Assembly: GCA_965214585.1 (NCBI GenBank)
Contig: OZ243957.1
Span: 1,860,001 to 1,924,000, forward strand
Origin: JAHCHG01 sp965214585
GTDB taxonomy: Bacteria > Acidobacteriota > Blastocatellia > Pyrinomonadales > Pyrinomonadaceae
Reading direction: 5' to 3'
Length of the DNA: 64,000 nucleotides
Within the stretch, counting starts at the first letter, position 1, and each line of letters begins with the position of its first letter. Both the position numbers and the translations under genes were made by a program. Shown here piece by piece: positions 32,458 through 41,239 of this stretch. The notes beneath the pieces were generated by a model. It saw only the letters and a list, made by a program, of their open reading frames with translations, ran no database searches and was not told the DNA's origin.

Positions 32458-34743
32458 ATGAAAAATATATTTTTAGCAATCATAATCTTAACTTGCAGTA
32501 TTCAAATTTTCGCTCAACAAAACGATAGTTTTTTACGCGGAAATGTTGCGGATAATTTCGGTGCGCCGATTGAAAATGCGACAATAAAAATTACTTCGGA
32601 CGATGGAAAAATCACTTCGTGCCGAACGGATGAAACGGGAAATTTCGCTTGCGAAACGGATTTTGAAGGACGATTTCTGCTTACAATCGAAGCAGAAGGT
32701 TTTTCTATTTTACGACAAACTTACAAAAATAAGCAAGAATTTATTTTAAACAATGTTTTTTCGCTTTCGCCCGCTTCGATTAGTGAAGAAGTCATTGTAA
32801 CGGCAAACCGCATTCAGGCTCGTCTGAGCGAAACGCCAGCCAGCGTCGTCACGATTTCGGAAACTGAATTGGACACGACAGCCGCGCCGACTGTTGACGA
32901 CGCGCTTCGTCAAGTTCCCGGATTTTCGCTTTTTCGCCGTGCAGGAAGCAGAACGGCAAACCCGACGACGCAGGGCGTTTCGCTGCGCGGTGTCGGCGCG
33001 AGCGGCGCGGGACGAACTCAGGTTTTATTTGATGAAGTTCCGCTTAACGATATTTTCGGCGGCTGGGTGCAGTGGAGCAGAATTCCGCCGATTGCCGTCC
33101 GGCGAATCGAAGTTTTGCGCGGCGGCGCGTCGAGTCTTTACGGCAACGATTCGTTGAGCGGAACGATAAATATAATTCCGCGTGAAGTCCGCGAAAATCA
33201 CGCTTTTTCAGCCGAAGTTTACGCCGGAACGCAGAAAACTTTTTCCGCCTCGACGTTTTTCGGGTTTGAAAAAAACGATTGGACGGCGGATTTTGTCGCG
33301 GCGAATTTTCAAACCGAAGGTTATATTGACATCGAAGAAGATGTGCGCGGAACTGCCGATATTCCGTCGGGTTCGCGCAATTCAAATTTTTGGGGAAGAA
33401 TCGGCAGAAAAGTCGGCGACGCGGGCAACGTATTTTTTAAAACTTCATATTTCGGCGAAGAACGCTCAAACGGAACTTTTTTGCAGCGCAACCGCACGCA
33501 TCTTCGGCGTTTCGTTTTCGGCGGCGATGCGCGGGCAGTCCGAAGTCCGTTGTCCAAAGTCCAAAGTCTGAATTTTAATTGGCGCGTTTACGGCGGAACG
33601 CAGGTTTTTGACCAGACTTTTTCCGCCGTCGGCGACGACAGAAATAGCGAAAATCTCGTGCGGCTTCAGAGAGTTCCCGCGCAGGATTTCGGTTTTTCGG
33701 GGCAGGTTTCGGCAAATGTCGGCGAAAATCAAACTTTTTTAATCGGTTTTGAAGCAAGAGAAGTTCGCGGAGCGAGCGATGAAACGGGATTTTTCGGCGG
33801 ACGCGCAACGTCGAAAATCGGCGCGGGCGGAAAGGAAAGAACTTACGGAATTTTCTTGCAGGATTTCGTCAGAATCGGCTCGCGCATCGTTCTGATCGGC
33901 AGTTTGCGTTACGACGATTGGAAAAATTTCGACGCTTTGAGTTCGGTCAGAACGCTTTCGACAAATCTTGTCAACACGACCGTTTTTCCCGAACGCGGCG
34001 AAAATGCGTTTAGTCCGCAGATTTCGTTTTTGTATCAATTGACCGACGATTTTTCGTTTCACGCGCTCGCGTCAAAAAGTTTTCGCGCTCCGACTTTGAA
34101 CGAACTTTACAGAGGTTTTCGAGTTGGCAGCGTGATTACGAATCCGAACGAAAATCTGGAAGCGGAAAAAGCGTCGAATTTTGAAACGGGCGCGAGTTTC
34201 GGGAAAAACGACTTTTATCTGCGCGGAAATTTCTTTTACACCGAAATTTCCGACCCGATTGCGAATGTTACGTTGAGCGTTTCAAATTTGATAATTCGTC
34301 AGCGGCAGAATATCGGGAAAACCAGAAGCGCGGGCGTGGAAATCGAAGCAGAAAAGCGTTGGCGGGAATTTAATTTTTCAGCCGGTTATCTTTTTACCGA
34401 TTCGCGCGTTACGGAATTTGCGGCGAATCGAAATTTAGAAGGCTTAAAAGTTCCGCAAGTGGCGCGAAATCAATTTACTTTTCAAACTCGTTACGCAAAA
34501 AACGATTGGAGTCTTGCGTTTCAAGGTCGCGCCGTCGGCGAACAGTTTGACGATGATCTGAATTTATTTCGGCTTGAACCGTTTTTTCAACTTGACTTGT
34601 TTGCGGCAAAAAGATTTAAAGAGAATTTGCAGATTTTTATTGGAATTGAAAATATTTTTAATTCGCGTTATTCGACGGGCAGAACGCCGGTCAGAACAAT
34701 AAGTTCACCGATAAACGGGAGAATTGGGATTCGCTGGAATTGA
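32458..34743 (+). CDS. TonB-dependent outer-membrane receptor
   Basis: The protein has 761 aa. It has a signal peptide (MKNIFLAIIILTCSIQIFAQ), then a carboxypeptidase-regulatory-like Ig domain (residues about 25-100), the plug domain (EEVIVTANRIQARLSETPAS, then LFDEVPLNDIFGG and IEVLRGGASSLYG) and a C-terminal beta-barrel ending in an aromatic/Asn terminus (INGRIGIRWN). It likely imports a siderophore, cobalamin or glycan. The substrate is not set by context. Residues about 360-372 (RSPLSKVQSL) come from a short repeat. Confidence 0.93.
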   Translation: MKNIFLAIIILTCSIQIFAQQNDSFLRGNVADNFGAPIENATIKITSDDGKITSCRTDETGNFACETDFEGRFLLTIEAEGFSILRQTYKNKQEFILNNVFSLSPASISEEVIVTANRIQARLSETPASVVTISETELDTTAAPTVDDALRQVPGFSLFRRAGSRTANPTTQGVSLRGVGASGAGRTQVLFDEVPLNDIFGGWVQWSRIPPIAVRRIEVLRGGASSLYGNDSLSGTINIIPREVRENHAFSAEVYAGTQKTFSASTFFGFEKNDWTADFVAANFQTEGYIDIEEDVRGTADIPSGSRNSNFWGRIGRKVGDAGNVFFKTSYFGEERSNGTFLQRNRTHLRRFVFGGDARAVRSPLSKVQSLNFNWRVYGGTQVFDQTFSAVGDDRNSENLVRLQRVPAQDFGFSGQVSANVGENQTFLIGFEAREVRGASDETGFFGGRATSKIGAGGKERTYGIFLQDFVRIGSRIVLIGSLRYDDWKNFDALSSVRTLSTNLVNTTVFPERGENAFSPQISFLYQLTDDFSFHALASKSFRAPTLNELYRGFRVGSVITNPNENLEAEKASNFETGASFGKNDFYLRGNFFYTEISDPIANVTLSVSNLIIRQRQNIGKTRSAGVEIEAEKRWREFNFSAGYLFTDSRVTEFAANRNLEGLKVPQVARNQFTFQTRYAKNDWSLAFQGRAVGEQFDDDLNLFRLEPFFQLDLFAAKRFKENLQIFIGIENIFNSRYSTGRTPVRTISSPINGRIGIRWN

Positions 34744-34787
34744 GATTTATATGACGAAAATAATTGAAGCGATTATAAATTATTAAA

Positions 34788-34881
34788 AAAACACCGACAA
34801 AATAATTGATAATTGAAAGTTGATAATTTCGGAAAGAATTTAACTTTTATTTATCAAATTTAAATTATTTTGCCGGTGTTT
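34788..34881. terminator. Bidirectional terminator between convergent genes
   Basis: The arms AAAAACACCGACAAAATAATT and AATTATTTTGCCGGTGTTT face each other between the TonB receptor and the ferredoxin gene, which converge. A and T runs flank the stem. Confidence 0.8.
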
Positions 34882-34906
34882 AATGTCTAAAGAATGCAAA
34901 AATATT

Positions 34907-35203
34907 TTATTCAGCCGGACCTGTGCAGCTTTCCTTATAAAGCGCGGGCTGCTTGACGCTGATGATCGGGTAATTTTCGGCTTCGGCGTTTTTTGCAATC
35001 CATTCTTCGTATTCGGGCGGATAAGACATATCCGAGTAAATCGCTTCGACGGGACATTCGGGAATGCAGGCATCGCAGTCAATGCAAACGTCGGGGTTGA
35101 TTAAGAGTCTGTCGGGCGTTTCGTGGAAAGCCTCGACGGGACAAACCGCCGCGCAGTCGGTATATTTGCAGTCAATGCACGGTTCGGTCACAATGTATGT
35201 CAT
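34907..35203 (-). CDS. 7Fe-type ferredoxin
   Basis: The protein has 98 aa. The first cluster motif is CIDCKYTDCAAVCPVEAF and the second CIDCDACIPECPVEA, matching seven-iron (3Fe-4S plus 4Fe-4S) bacterial ferredoxins such as Azotobacter FdI. The C-terminal part is a short family-typical extension (PPEYEEWIAKNAEAEN). It is a soluble electron carrier; its partner is unknown. It is divergent from glpX with a 133-base gap. Confidence 0.93.
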   Translation of the reverse strand: MTYIVTEPCIDCKYTDCAAVCPVEAFHETPDRLLINPDVCIDCDACIPECPVEAIYSDMSYPPEYEEWIAKNAEAENYPIISVKQPALYKESCTGPAE

Positions 35204-35336
35204 TTTTTATAAATCTCCTCTAAATTGTTGTAAAATTTCAAAATAAAAATGTAATATCCAAAATCATAACTTGTCAAAGCGGGTTAGACAAGTGATAGAA
35301 TGTGCGAATTACAAAACTTTTACACGAGGAACATTA

Positions 35337-36380
35337 ATGAAACATTTGAAGGTAGAACGCGAGTTGGCGTTGGATTTTTTGCGGGTGGCGGAAGCGGCGG
35401 CTATCGAGTCGGCGCGGACGATGGGACAGGGCGACAGAAAGCATTCGGATCACGTTGCTGTGGAAGCGATGCGGAAGGTAATGGATTCCGTGCCGATGCG
35501 CGGGCGAATCGTGATCGGCGAGGGCGAGCGCGACGAAGCACCGATGCTTTATATCGGCGAAGAAGTCGGCGGCGGCGATTATTCGGACGAAGCGAAAGCG
35601 GAATTTCCCGAAGTTGATATTGCCGTTGATCCGCTCGAAGGCACTAATCTGTGCGCTCTCGGCGCGAATAACGCGATTGCCGTTTTAGCGGCGGCTGAAC
35701 GCGGCGGGCTTCTGAATGCGCCTGATATTTATATGGATAAGATCATCGTCGGACCTTCGTGCCGCGGCGCGGTGGATATTGACGCGCCCGTTAAGGATAA
35801 TTTGAAGGCGATTGCCAGACGTTTGGGCAGGGAAATTGACGATCTGACGGTGATCTGTCTTGACCGTCCGCGTCATAAACAGCTTGTGCAGGACGTAAGG
35901 GACGCGGGCGCGAGAATTCGTCTGATCTCCGACGGCGATCTGTCGGCGGGAATTTCGGCGGCGGTTGCGGGAACAAATATTCACGCGCTAATGGGAATCG
36001 GCGGCGCACCCGAAGGCGTGATTACGGCGGCGGCGATGAAATGCTTGAACGGCGAGATTCAAGCGAAACTCGTTTTTGATCCGAAAAAATTAGGCGTTGA
36101 CAAATCAAAAGTTCCGCCGGCGGAAGAAGTCAAGGAACGCCTTAAGGATATGGGAATCAGCGACACCGAAAAAATTTACGACACAAACGATCTTGCGCCG
36201 GGCAAAAAGATAATTTTTGCCGCAACGGGCGTAACCGACGGCTCATTACTTCGCGGAGTGCGCTTTTTCGGCGACGGCAAGCGGACGCATTCCGTCGTGA
36301 TGACGACCGACAACAAAAACATACGCTTTGTTGACACGGTTCACGTCGAAGGCGGTCCAGATACGGTGATTCGATTTTAA
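35337..36380 (+). CDS. glpX: Class II fructose-1,6-bisphosphatase
   Basis: The 347-aa enzyme has the GlpX blocks GEGERDEAPMLYIGEE, VDPLEGTNLCALGANNA and GIGGAPEGVITAAAMK. It hydrolyses FBP in gluconeogenesis. The ATG at 35337 is preceded by CACGAGGAAC, a good RBS, so the longer in-frame start at 35271 is rejected. It is followed by a hairpin and the DUF2085 gene. Confidence 0.96.
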   Translation: MKHLKVERELALDFLRVAEAAAIESARTMGQGDRKHSDHVAVEAMRKVMDSVPMRGRIVIGEGERDEAPMLYIGEEVGGGDYSDEAKAEFPEVDIAVDPLEGTNLCALGANNAIAVLAAAERGGLLNAPDIYMDKIIVGPSCRGAVDIDAPVKDNLKAIARRLGREIDDLTVICLDRPRHKQLVQDVRDAGARIRLISDGDLSAGISAAVAGTNIHALMGIGGAPEGVITAAAMKCLNGEIQAKLVFDPKKLGVDKSKVPPAEEVKERLKDMGISDTEKIYDTNDLAPGKKIIFAATGVTDGSLLRGVRFFGDGKRTHSVVMTTDNKNIRFVDTVHVEGGPDTVIRF

Positions 36381-36385
36381 GAATT

Positions 36386-36481
36386 GATCTTCGATCTTTG
36401 ATCTTTGATTTTTGATTTATTTCTTGAAATTCAAGATGCCGATTTTTCCTGCAAAGATCAAAGATCAAAAATCAAAGATCA
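36386..36481. repeat. Inverted repeat made of short GATCTTTGAT units
   Basis: Left TTGATCTTTGATTTTTGATT and right AAAGATCAAAAATCAAAGAT are complementary. It may end glpX transcription. The DUF2085 frame can be extended back into it, but the start at 36492 is better. Confidence 0.75.
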
Positions 36482-36491
36482 TCTTCAAATA

Positions 36492-37013
36492 ATGAAACAT
36501 TCGGCTGAAAATTATATTCCGCAAATTATTACCGAAAAGATGCGGAAGCAGGCATTTGCGGTTTGGCTTGTTTCCGCGCTTTTGGTTGCGGGTTGGGTTT
36601 TTGTGATCTTGCTCGCGCCGATTGCGGAATCTTTCGGTTTTGCGTCAATTTCAAATCCGATCTATACATTTTTCGGGTTTCTCTGCCATCAAATGCCCGA
36701 ACGCTCATTTTATTTGGTCGAACATTCTTTTGCCGTCTGTTCGCGCTGTTTCGGCGTTTATTTTGGTTTGCTTTTCGGTTTTGCTTTGTATCCGCTTGTT
36801 CGGCGGCTTGAAAACGTCGAACCTTTGCCGCGAATCTGGCTTATTCTCGCGCTCGTTCCGATGATTCTCGATTGGTCGCTCGGATTTTTTGGAATTTGGG
36901 AAAATACGCATTTTTCGCGTTTTGCAACGGGTTTGATCTTGGGCGCGTGGTGTGCGGTTTTTATGATTCCGGCGTTGGTGGAAATTTTTCAAGTTCGCCT
37001 GCTTCGCAAATAA
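36492..37013 (+). CDS. DUF2085 family membrane protein
   Basis: The protein has 173 aa with about four membrane segments. The family signature is GFLCHQMPERSFYL followed by FAVCSRCFGVYFGLLFG, two Cys/His sites that suggest metal binding. Function is unknown. The ATG at 36492 follows the palindromic repeat. Confidence 0.85.
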   Translation: MKHSAENYIPQIITEKMRKQAFAVWLVSALLVAGWVFVILLAPIAESFGFASISNPIYTFFGFLCHQMPERSFYLVEHSFAVCSRCFGVYFGLLFGFALYPLVRRLENVEPLPRIWLILALVPMILDWSLGFFGIWENTHFSRFATGLILGAWCAVFMIPALVEIFQVRLLRK

Positions 37014-37046
37014 AAAAAGACTGCCGAATTTCGACAGCCTTTTTTG
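37014..37046 (+). terminator. Intrinsic terminator after the DUF2085 gene
   Basis: The stem CTGCCGAA/TTCGACAG (one mismatch) is followed by CCTTTTTTG. Downstream to 37334 there are no genes, only a small hairpin near 37090-37112 (GCGGAAACGCTTCCGC). Confidence 0.75.
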
Positions 37047-37334
37047 TTTATATCAATTTGTATAATAATCTTTGATATTTTGTTCGGCAACGCGGAAACG
37101 CTTCCGCGTCCCTTGATAATTAAATGTTATTATATATTTAAACGAGGCGAATTTGCAAGTTTTCATTAATATTTATGTAACGCAGACAACATTTTGCAAA
37201 TTAAATCATTCTAATCAAACGGTTTAACAAATTCGCACAAAAGTTTTCCACAGGTGGAAAACCGACTCGAAAAATTGTTTTATTGACTAATCGGCGAAAT
37301 AAAGGCAAAATTATAAAGGTCAACAAAGAAATTT

Positions 37335-37637
37335 ATGGGTAAATTTACAAAAGACAGCGCGACTCAAAGAGCTAAACAGGATTTGGCTGAACGCGCGAAT
37401 GTTTCGGAAAATGACGTCAAAACGGTTTCCGTCGAGGAAACGGATTTTCCGAATATGTCGCTTGGTGCGCCTGTCGAAGATGAAATGTCGGCGCAGATGA
37501 TCTCATCCGGTTGGACGATAAATTTGAGTGCGGACGGTGAAGATTACGAATACCGCGCCGACAAATATCATTTACGTCTGTTTGATTTTAAGGGCGAAAA
37601 TTTCGTCATCGAATCGGAGGACGACAAGGGAAATTAA
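37335..37637 (+). CDS. Hypothetical protein, 100 aa
   Basis: The protein is small, acidic and soluble. The N-terminal helix (SATQRAKQDLAERANVSEND) and the strand-rich C-terminus (YEYRADKYHLRLFD) give it an alpha/beta look. No family is recognised. It precedes the subtilase gene by 33 bases on the same strand and could be co-expressed with it. Confidence 0.65.
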   Translation: MGKFTKDSATQRAKQDLAERANVSENDVKTVSVEETDFPNMSLGAPVEDEMSAQMISSGWTINLSADGEDYEYRADKYHLRLFDFKGENFVIESEDDKGN

Positions 37638-37670
37638 GTAAAATTTTCCGTTAGAGGAGCTTAAAACATT

Positions 37671-39095
37671 ATGAATCGTAATAATATCTGGGTGCATCTC
37701 GGCATCGCTTTGGTTTTGATCGGAATAGCCGGAATTATCGGGCAGGTCAAAAATTGGCAGCCTTCCGAATATGCCGTTAAAAGAAGTGCCGTAAAAAAAT
37801 CTGTTACAACAGTTCCGATTTCTGCTGAAGACATCAGCGAACCGGAAGTTTTAGTGAAATTCCGTTCCGGCGTTAGTTTAGAGCAAATAAAAGAAGTTGC
37901 CGCGAAAAATCACGACCGCGTTGAAGATAATATTGAAATAGTCAATAATTTGACCTCGATTGACGATCTTGACGGACTCAGCCCGGAAACGGTTGCCGAA
38001 CAGTATTCGGCGATGACCGATTTGGTTGAATATGCTCAACCGAATTACGAAATAAATCTTGACGATCCGGCTGATTACGCAAACGCTTCAAATCTGCTTT
38101 ATGAAGAACCGCCGAATGTTATCAAACCGAACGATCCTTTGTTCAAAGATCAATGGGCGTTAAATAATGTCGGTCAGGAAGGCGGAAAGGCGGAAGCCGA
38201 TCTGCGGGCGATAAAAGCGTGGCTGAAAACGCAGGGCAGCGAAGATATTGTCGTTGCCGTTCTGGATACGGGCGTTGATTATACGCATCCCGATCTGGTT
38301 TCAAATATGTGGCTTCGTCCCGAAAATATTCCGGCTTATGAAGACGCGGAACTCGGAAAATTCAACGATCTGCGCGGTTTTAACGCCGAAGACAATCAAG
38401 GCGATCCGATGGACACGAACGGACACGGAACGCATTGCGCGGGAATTATCGGCGCGGAAGGAAATAACGGCGAAGGAATTTCGGGAATTAACTGGAAAGT
38501 CCAGATTATGCCTCTCAAATTCTTGGGTAAAGGCGGTTTCGGCACGACGAAAGACGCGATAGAAGCGATAAATTACGCGATTGACCGCAAAAAAGCGGGC
38601 GTAAATATCCGCATTATCAACGCGAGTTGGGGTTCGACGCAATACTCGAAGGCACTCGAAGACGCTATTCGCGTTGCCGGTGAAAACGGAATTTTATTTG
38701 TTGCCGCCGCCGGAAATTCGGCGACGAACAACGATAAGCGTCCGCATTATCCGTCGAATTACGATCTGCCGAACGTCATCAGCGTCGCGGCTTTAGATCG
38801 CAGCGATCAGATCGCTTCGTTCTCGAATTTCGGCGAAAAAACGGTTCACATCGCCGCGCCGGGAAGAGATATTCTCAGCACTTGGCTGAACGACAATTAC
38901 CGCGAAGCGTCGGGAACTTCGATGGCAACTCCTTATGTTGCCGGAGTCGCCGCGCTGATCTTGGCGGATAATTCGGATATGGATGTCGAGAAATTACGCG
39001 CAAAACTTTTGAAATCGGTTGATAAACTCGACGGTTTGGACAGAAAAGTTGAAAACGGCGGACGCATCAATGCGGCAATCGCTCTCGGACAATAA
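37671..39095 (+). CDS. S8 family serine peptidase (subtilisin-like)
   Basis: The protein has 474 aa with an N-terminal membrane/signal segment (IWVHLGIALVLIGIAGIIG). A propeptide-like domain (residues about 50-150, EPEVLVKFRSGVSLEQIKEV) resembles that of fervidolysin. The catalytic triad is visible: Asp in AVLDTGVDYTHPDL, His in NGHGTHCAG and Ser in SGTSMATPYVAG; the oxyanion Asn is in VAAAGNSA. It is an exported protease. Confidence 0.95.
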   Translation: MNRNNIWVHLGIALVLIGIAGIIGQVKNWQPSEYAVKRSAVKKSVTTVPISAEDISEPEVLVKFRSGVSLEQIKEVAAKNHDRVEDNIEIVNNLTSIDDLDGLSPETVAEQYSAMTDLVEYAQPNYEINLDDPADYANASNLLYEEPPNVIKPNDPLFKDQWALNNVGQEGGKAEADLRAIKAWLKTQGSEDIVVAVLDTGVDYTHPDLVSNMWLRPENIPAYEDAELGKFNDLRGFNAEDNQGDPMDTNGHGTHCAGIIGAEGNNGEGISGINWKVQIMPLKFLGKGGFGTTKDAIEAINYAIDRKKAGVNIRIINASWGSTQYSKALEDAIRVAGENGILFVAAAGNSATNNDKRPHYPSNYDLPNVISVAALDRSDQIASFSNFGEKTVHIAAPGRDILSTWLNDNYREASGTSMATPYVAGVAALILADNSDMDVEKLRAKLLKSVDKLDGLDRKVENGGRINAAIALGQ

Positions 39096-39183
39096 ACAAT
39101 ATGAGTTGGTAACTCAACCATTTGGAACATTTATGAGTTGAGTTGCCAAGTTATAAATCTTAAAATTAAATGTAAATTTTTGT

Positions 39184-39212
39184 AAAGCCTTGTAAACGCA
39201 AGGCTTTTTTCT
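39184..39212 (+). terminator. Intrinsic terminator after the subtilase
   Basis: AAAGCCTTGTAAACGCAAGGCTT followed by TTTTC is a clear stem and T-run. A second hairpin (GAGTTGGTAACTCAACC / GAGTTGAGTTGCCAAG) lies at about 39102-39150 closer to the stop. Confidence 0.85.
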
Positions 39213-39332
39213 TTTTAAAAATTAAAAAAAAACTTTCGGCACGATCATTGCAGTTCACATTTGAAAGGGAACAGCTTACCGAAAAGGTAAGTTTTCATTT
39301 AACAGAATTAATTTTTCAAGGAGAAAACAAAA

Positions 39333-39998
39333 ATGAATCGTTTTAAAAAGTATTTTGCAATTATTGCTTTCTCTCTCCTGATTTTGAGTTTGCCCGTTAT
39401 CGCCGAAGCGCAGCGGCGCGACAATCGAAACAATCGTCGTAATAATGATTATTACGGCAGAAACACACGCAACGACAATTACGGCAGAAACAACCGTTAC
39501 AACCGCAATCTGAATTCTTTGGCGAGGAATTTAGAGCGCAGCAGCGAGCGTTTTGAAAAGAAACTTGACCGCGAACTCGACCGCAGCCGCTATGATGACA
39601 CAAGACGCGAAGATCGAATCAATGAAATAGCCGACAGATTCGCGGACGCGGCTGATGATTTTAACGACGAATACGACAACAGAGGCGATTATAATCATAG
39701 TGCCGACGAAGCACGCCGCGTTTTAGTTTACGGTCAACAGCTTGGAACTGCGCTCAGACGGGCGCGTATAAGCCGCAATCTGCGCGGTGATTGGAACAGA
39801 ATCGAAGGTTATCTGCGTGAGTTGGCTCAGGCTTATAATTACAACAACCGTAATTACAACCGCCGAAATGATCGTTACAATCGGCGTGATGACCGTTACA
39901 ATCGGCGAAATGACCGCTATAACCGACGCGATCAGCGCAATCGGCGCGACAATCGCAATCGGCGAAACAATCGTCGAGGCAATTGGAATCGGTATTAA
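39333..39998 (+). CDS. Exported Arg/Asn/Tyr-rich low-complexity protein
   Basis: The protein has 221 aa. It has a signal peptide (MNRFKKYFAIIAFSLLILSL, cleavage near AEAQ). Residues about 27-60 and 165-221 are made almost only of Arg, Asn, Asp and Tyr. The C-terminal block repeats units such as YNRRDDR/YNRRNDR with a 24-base DNA period (39850-39960). The middle (about 60-155) is a normal helical domain (SLARNLERSSERFEKKLDRE). A good RBS (AAGGAGAAAAC) precedes the ATG. The charge pattern suggests binding to nucleic acid or acidic polymer; no function is known. Confidence 0.75.
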   Translation: MNRFKKYFAIIAFSLLILSLPVIAEAQRRDNRNNRRNNDYYGRNTRNDNYGRNNRYNRNLNSLARNLERSSERFEKKLDRELDRSRYDDTRREDRINEIADRFADAADDFNDEYDNRGDYNHSADEARRVLVYGQQLGTALRRARISRNLRGDWNRIEGYLRELAQAYNYNNRNYNRRNDRYNRRDDRYNRRNDRYNRRDQRNRRDNRNRRNNRRGNWNRY

Positions 39999-40065
39999 AT
40001 TCAGTCAAAGATCAAGCGCGGTTTGAAATTTTTTCAGCCAACCCCTTTTCGAGCCGCGCAAGATA

Positions 40066-40092
40066 GTCTGAGCGTAAAAACTCAGGCTTTTT
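40066..40092 (+). terminator. Intrinsic terminator before rsmI
   Basis: The stem CTGAG/CTCAG is extended by flanking bases, with a loop of AAAAA and then GCTTTTTC. Confidence 0.55.
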
Positions 40093-40131
40093 CTTTTGCC
40101 GTAGAAACTTTTGTGCTTTACCATTTTCGAT

Positions 40132-40971
40132 ATGAAAGGAATTTTATATCTCGTCGCCACGCCAATCGGAAATCTTTCGGACATTTCCCGACGCGCTCTC
40201 GAAACTCTTGAAACGGTTGACCTTATCGCCTGCGAAGACACGCGCCATTCGGGAAAACTTCTCGCCAATTTCGGAATCAAGAAAAAACTCGTCAGCTATC
40301 ACGAACACAACGAACACGAACGCGCCGACGAACTCGCCGAATTTTTAGAACAGGGAAAATCAATCGCCGTTATCACCGACGCGGGAACGCCGGGAATTGC
40401 CGATCCGAGTTTCCGAATCGTGCAAAAAGCCGTCGAGATCGGCGCACAAATCATCTCGATTCCCGGCGCAGTCGCTTTTGTAAACGCCCTTATTGTTTCC
40501 GGTTTGCCGACGGATTCCGTTTTTTTCGGCGGTTTTCTGCCGTCAAAAAAAGGCGAACGGCGCAGACGGCTCGCAGAAACAAAGGAAATTCCCGCCACGC
40601 TCGTTTTTTACGAAACTCCGCACCGCATCGCAAAATCTTTAAAGGATTGTCTTGAAATTCTCGGAAACCGCCAAGCCGCAGTATCGCGCGAATTGACCAA
40701 ACTGCACGAAGAAACCGTTCGCGGAAATTTAGAAGAATTAGCTGAAAATGTTGCAAATCAAAAAACAAAAGGCGAGATCGTTTTAGTAATTGACCGAACG
40801 AAGATCGGAAGTCCAAAGTCCGAAGTCCGAAGTCCGAAGTCCGTTATTGACCGCGTTGCCGAACTGGAAAACGAGGGCGTAAATTACAAAGACGCGCTGA
40901 AAAAGGCGGCAAAGGAATTCGGTTTGAGCAAATCGGAAGCATATAAAATTCTTCACATCGAAAGTTCATAA
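40132..40971 (+). CDS. rsmI: 16S rRNA (cytidine(1402)-2'-O)-methyltransferase
   Basis: The protein has 279 aa. The family blocks are ILYLVATPIGNLSDISRRAL, ACEDTRHSGKLL and TDAGTPGIADPSF, with PGAVAFVNALIVSGLP further on. It methylates C1402 of 16S rRNA. Residues about 225-239 (SPKSEVRSPKSEVRSPKS) are encoded by three tandem near-identical units (40805-40848). They lie in the C-terminal linker, so the fold is probably not harmed. The start at 40132 fits the conserved N-terminus. Confidence 0.95.
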   Translation: MKGILYLVATPIGNLSDISRRALETLETVDLIACEDTRHSGKLLANFGIKKKLVSYHEHNEHERADELAEFLEQGKSIAVITDAGTPGIADPSFRIVQKAVEIGAQIISIPGAVAFVNALIVSGLPTDSVFFGGFLPSKKGERRRRLAETKEIPATLVFYETPHRIAKSLKDCLEILGNRQAAVSRELTKLHEETVRGNLEELAENVANQKTKGEIVLVIDRTKIGSPKSEVRSPKSVIDRVAELENEGVNYKDALKKAAKEFGLSKSEAYKILHIESS

Positions 40972-41239
40972 AAAAATCGTATAAATTCGACAAGAGGAGC
41001 TTTCAACATTTACGCCTTTTTTTTCACATTTAAAAATCAATTTCAGTAGCAGCCACACTCACCTTTTGTTGCTGACACTCTGTTTCGTTAAACAATAAAT
41101 ATATATTCTTTTAATTGATTATGACCGAAACATCATAAATTTTTATCGAATTGTCTGAAAATTTATGCAAACAGTTAAGTTATATTCGTTCAATAATCAG
41201 ATGTTTTGGAAATTTATTAAATTTTTAGGAGTCAGAAAA

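Noticed and set aside
39840..39970. Regular repeats that could suggest a CRISPR array
   Set aside because: The 24-base period is continuous coding repeat (YNRRDDR units) without unique spacers.
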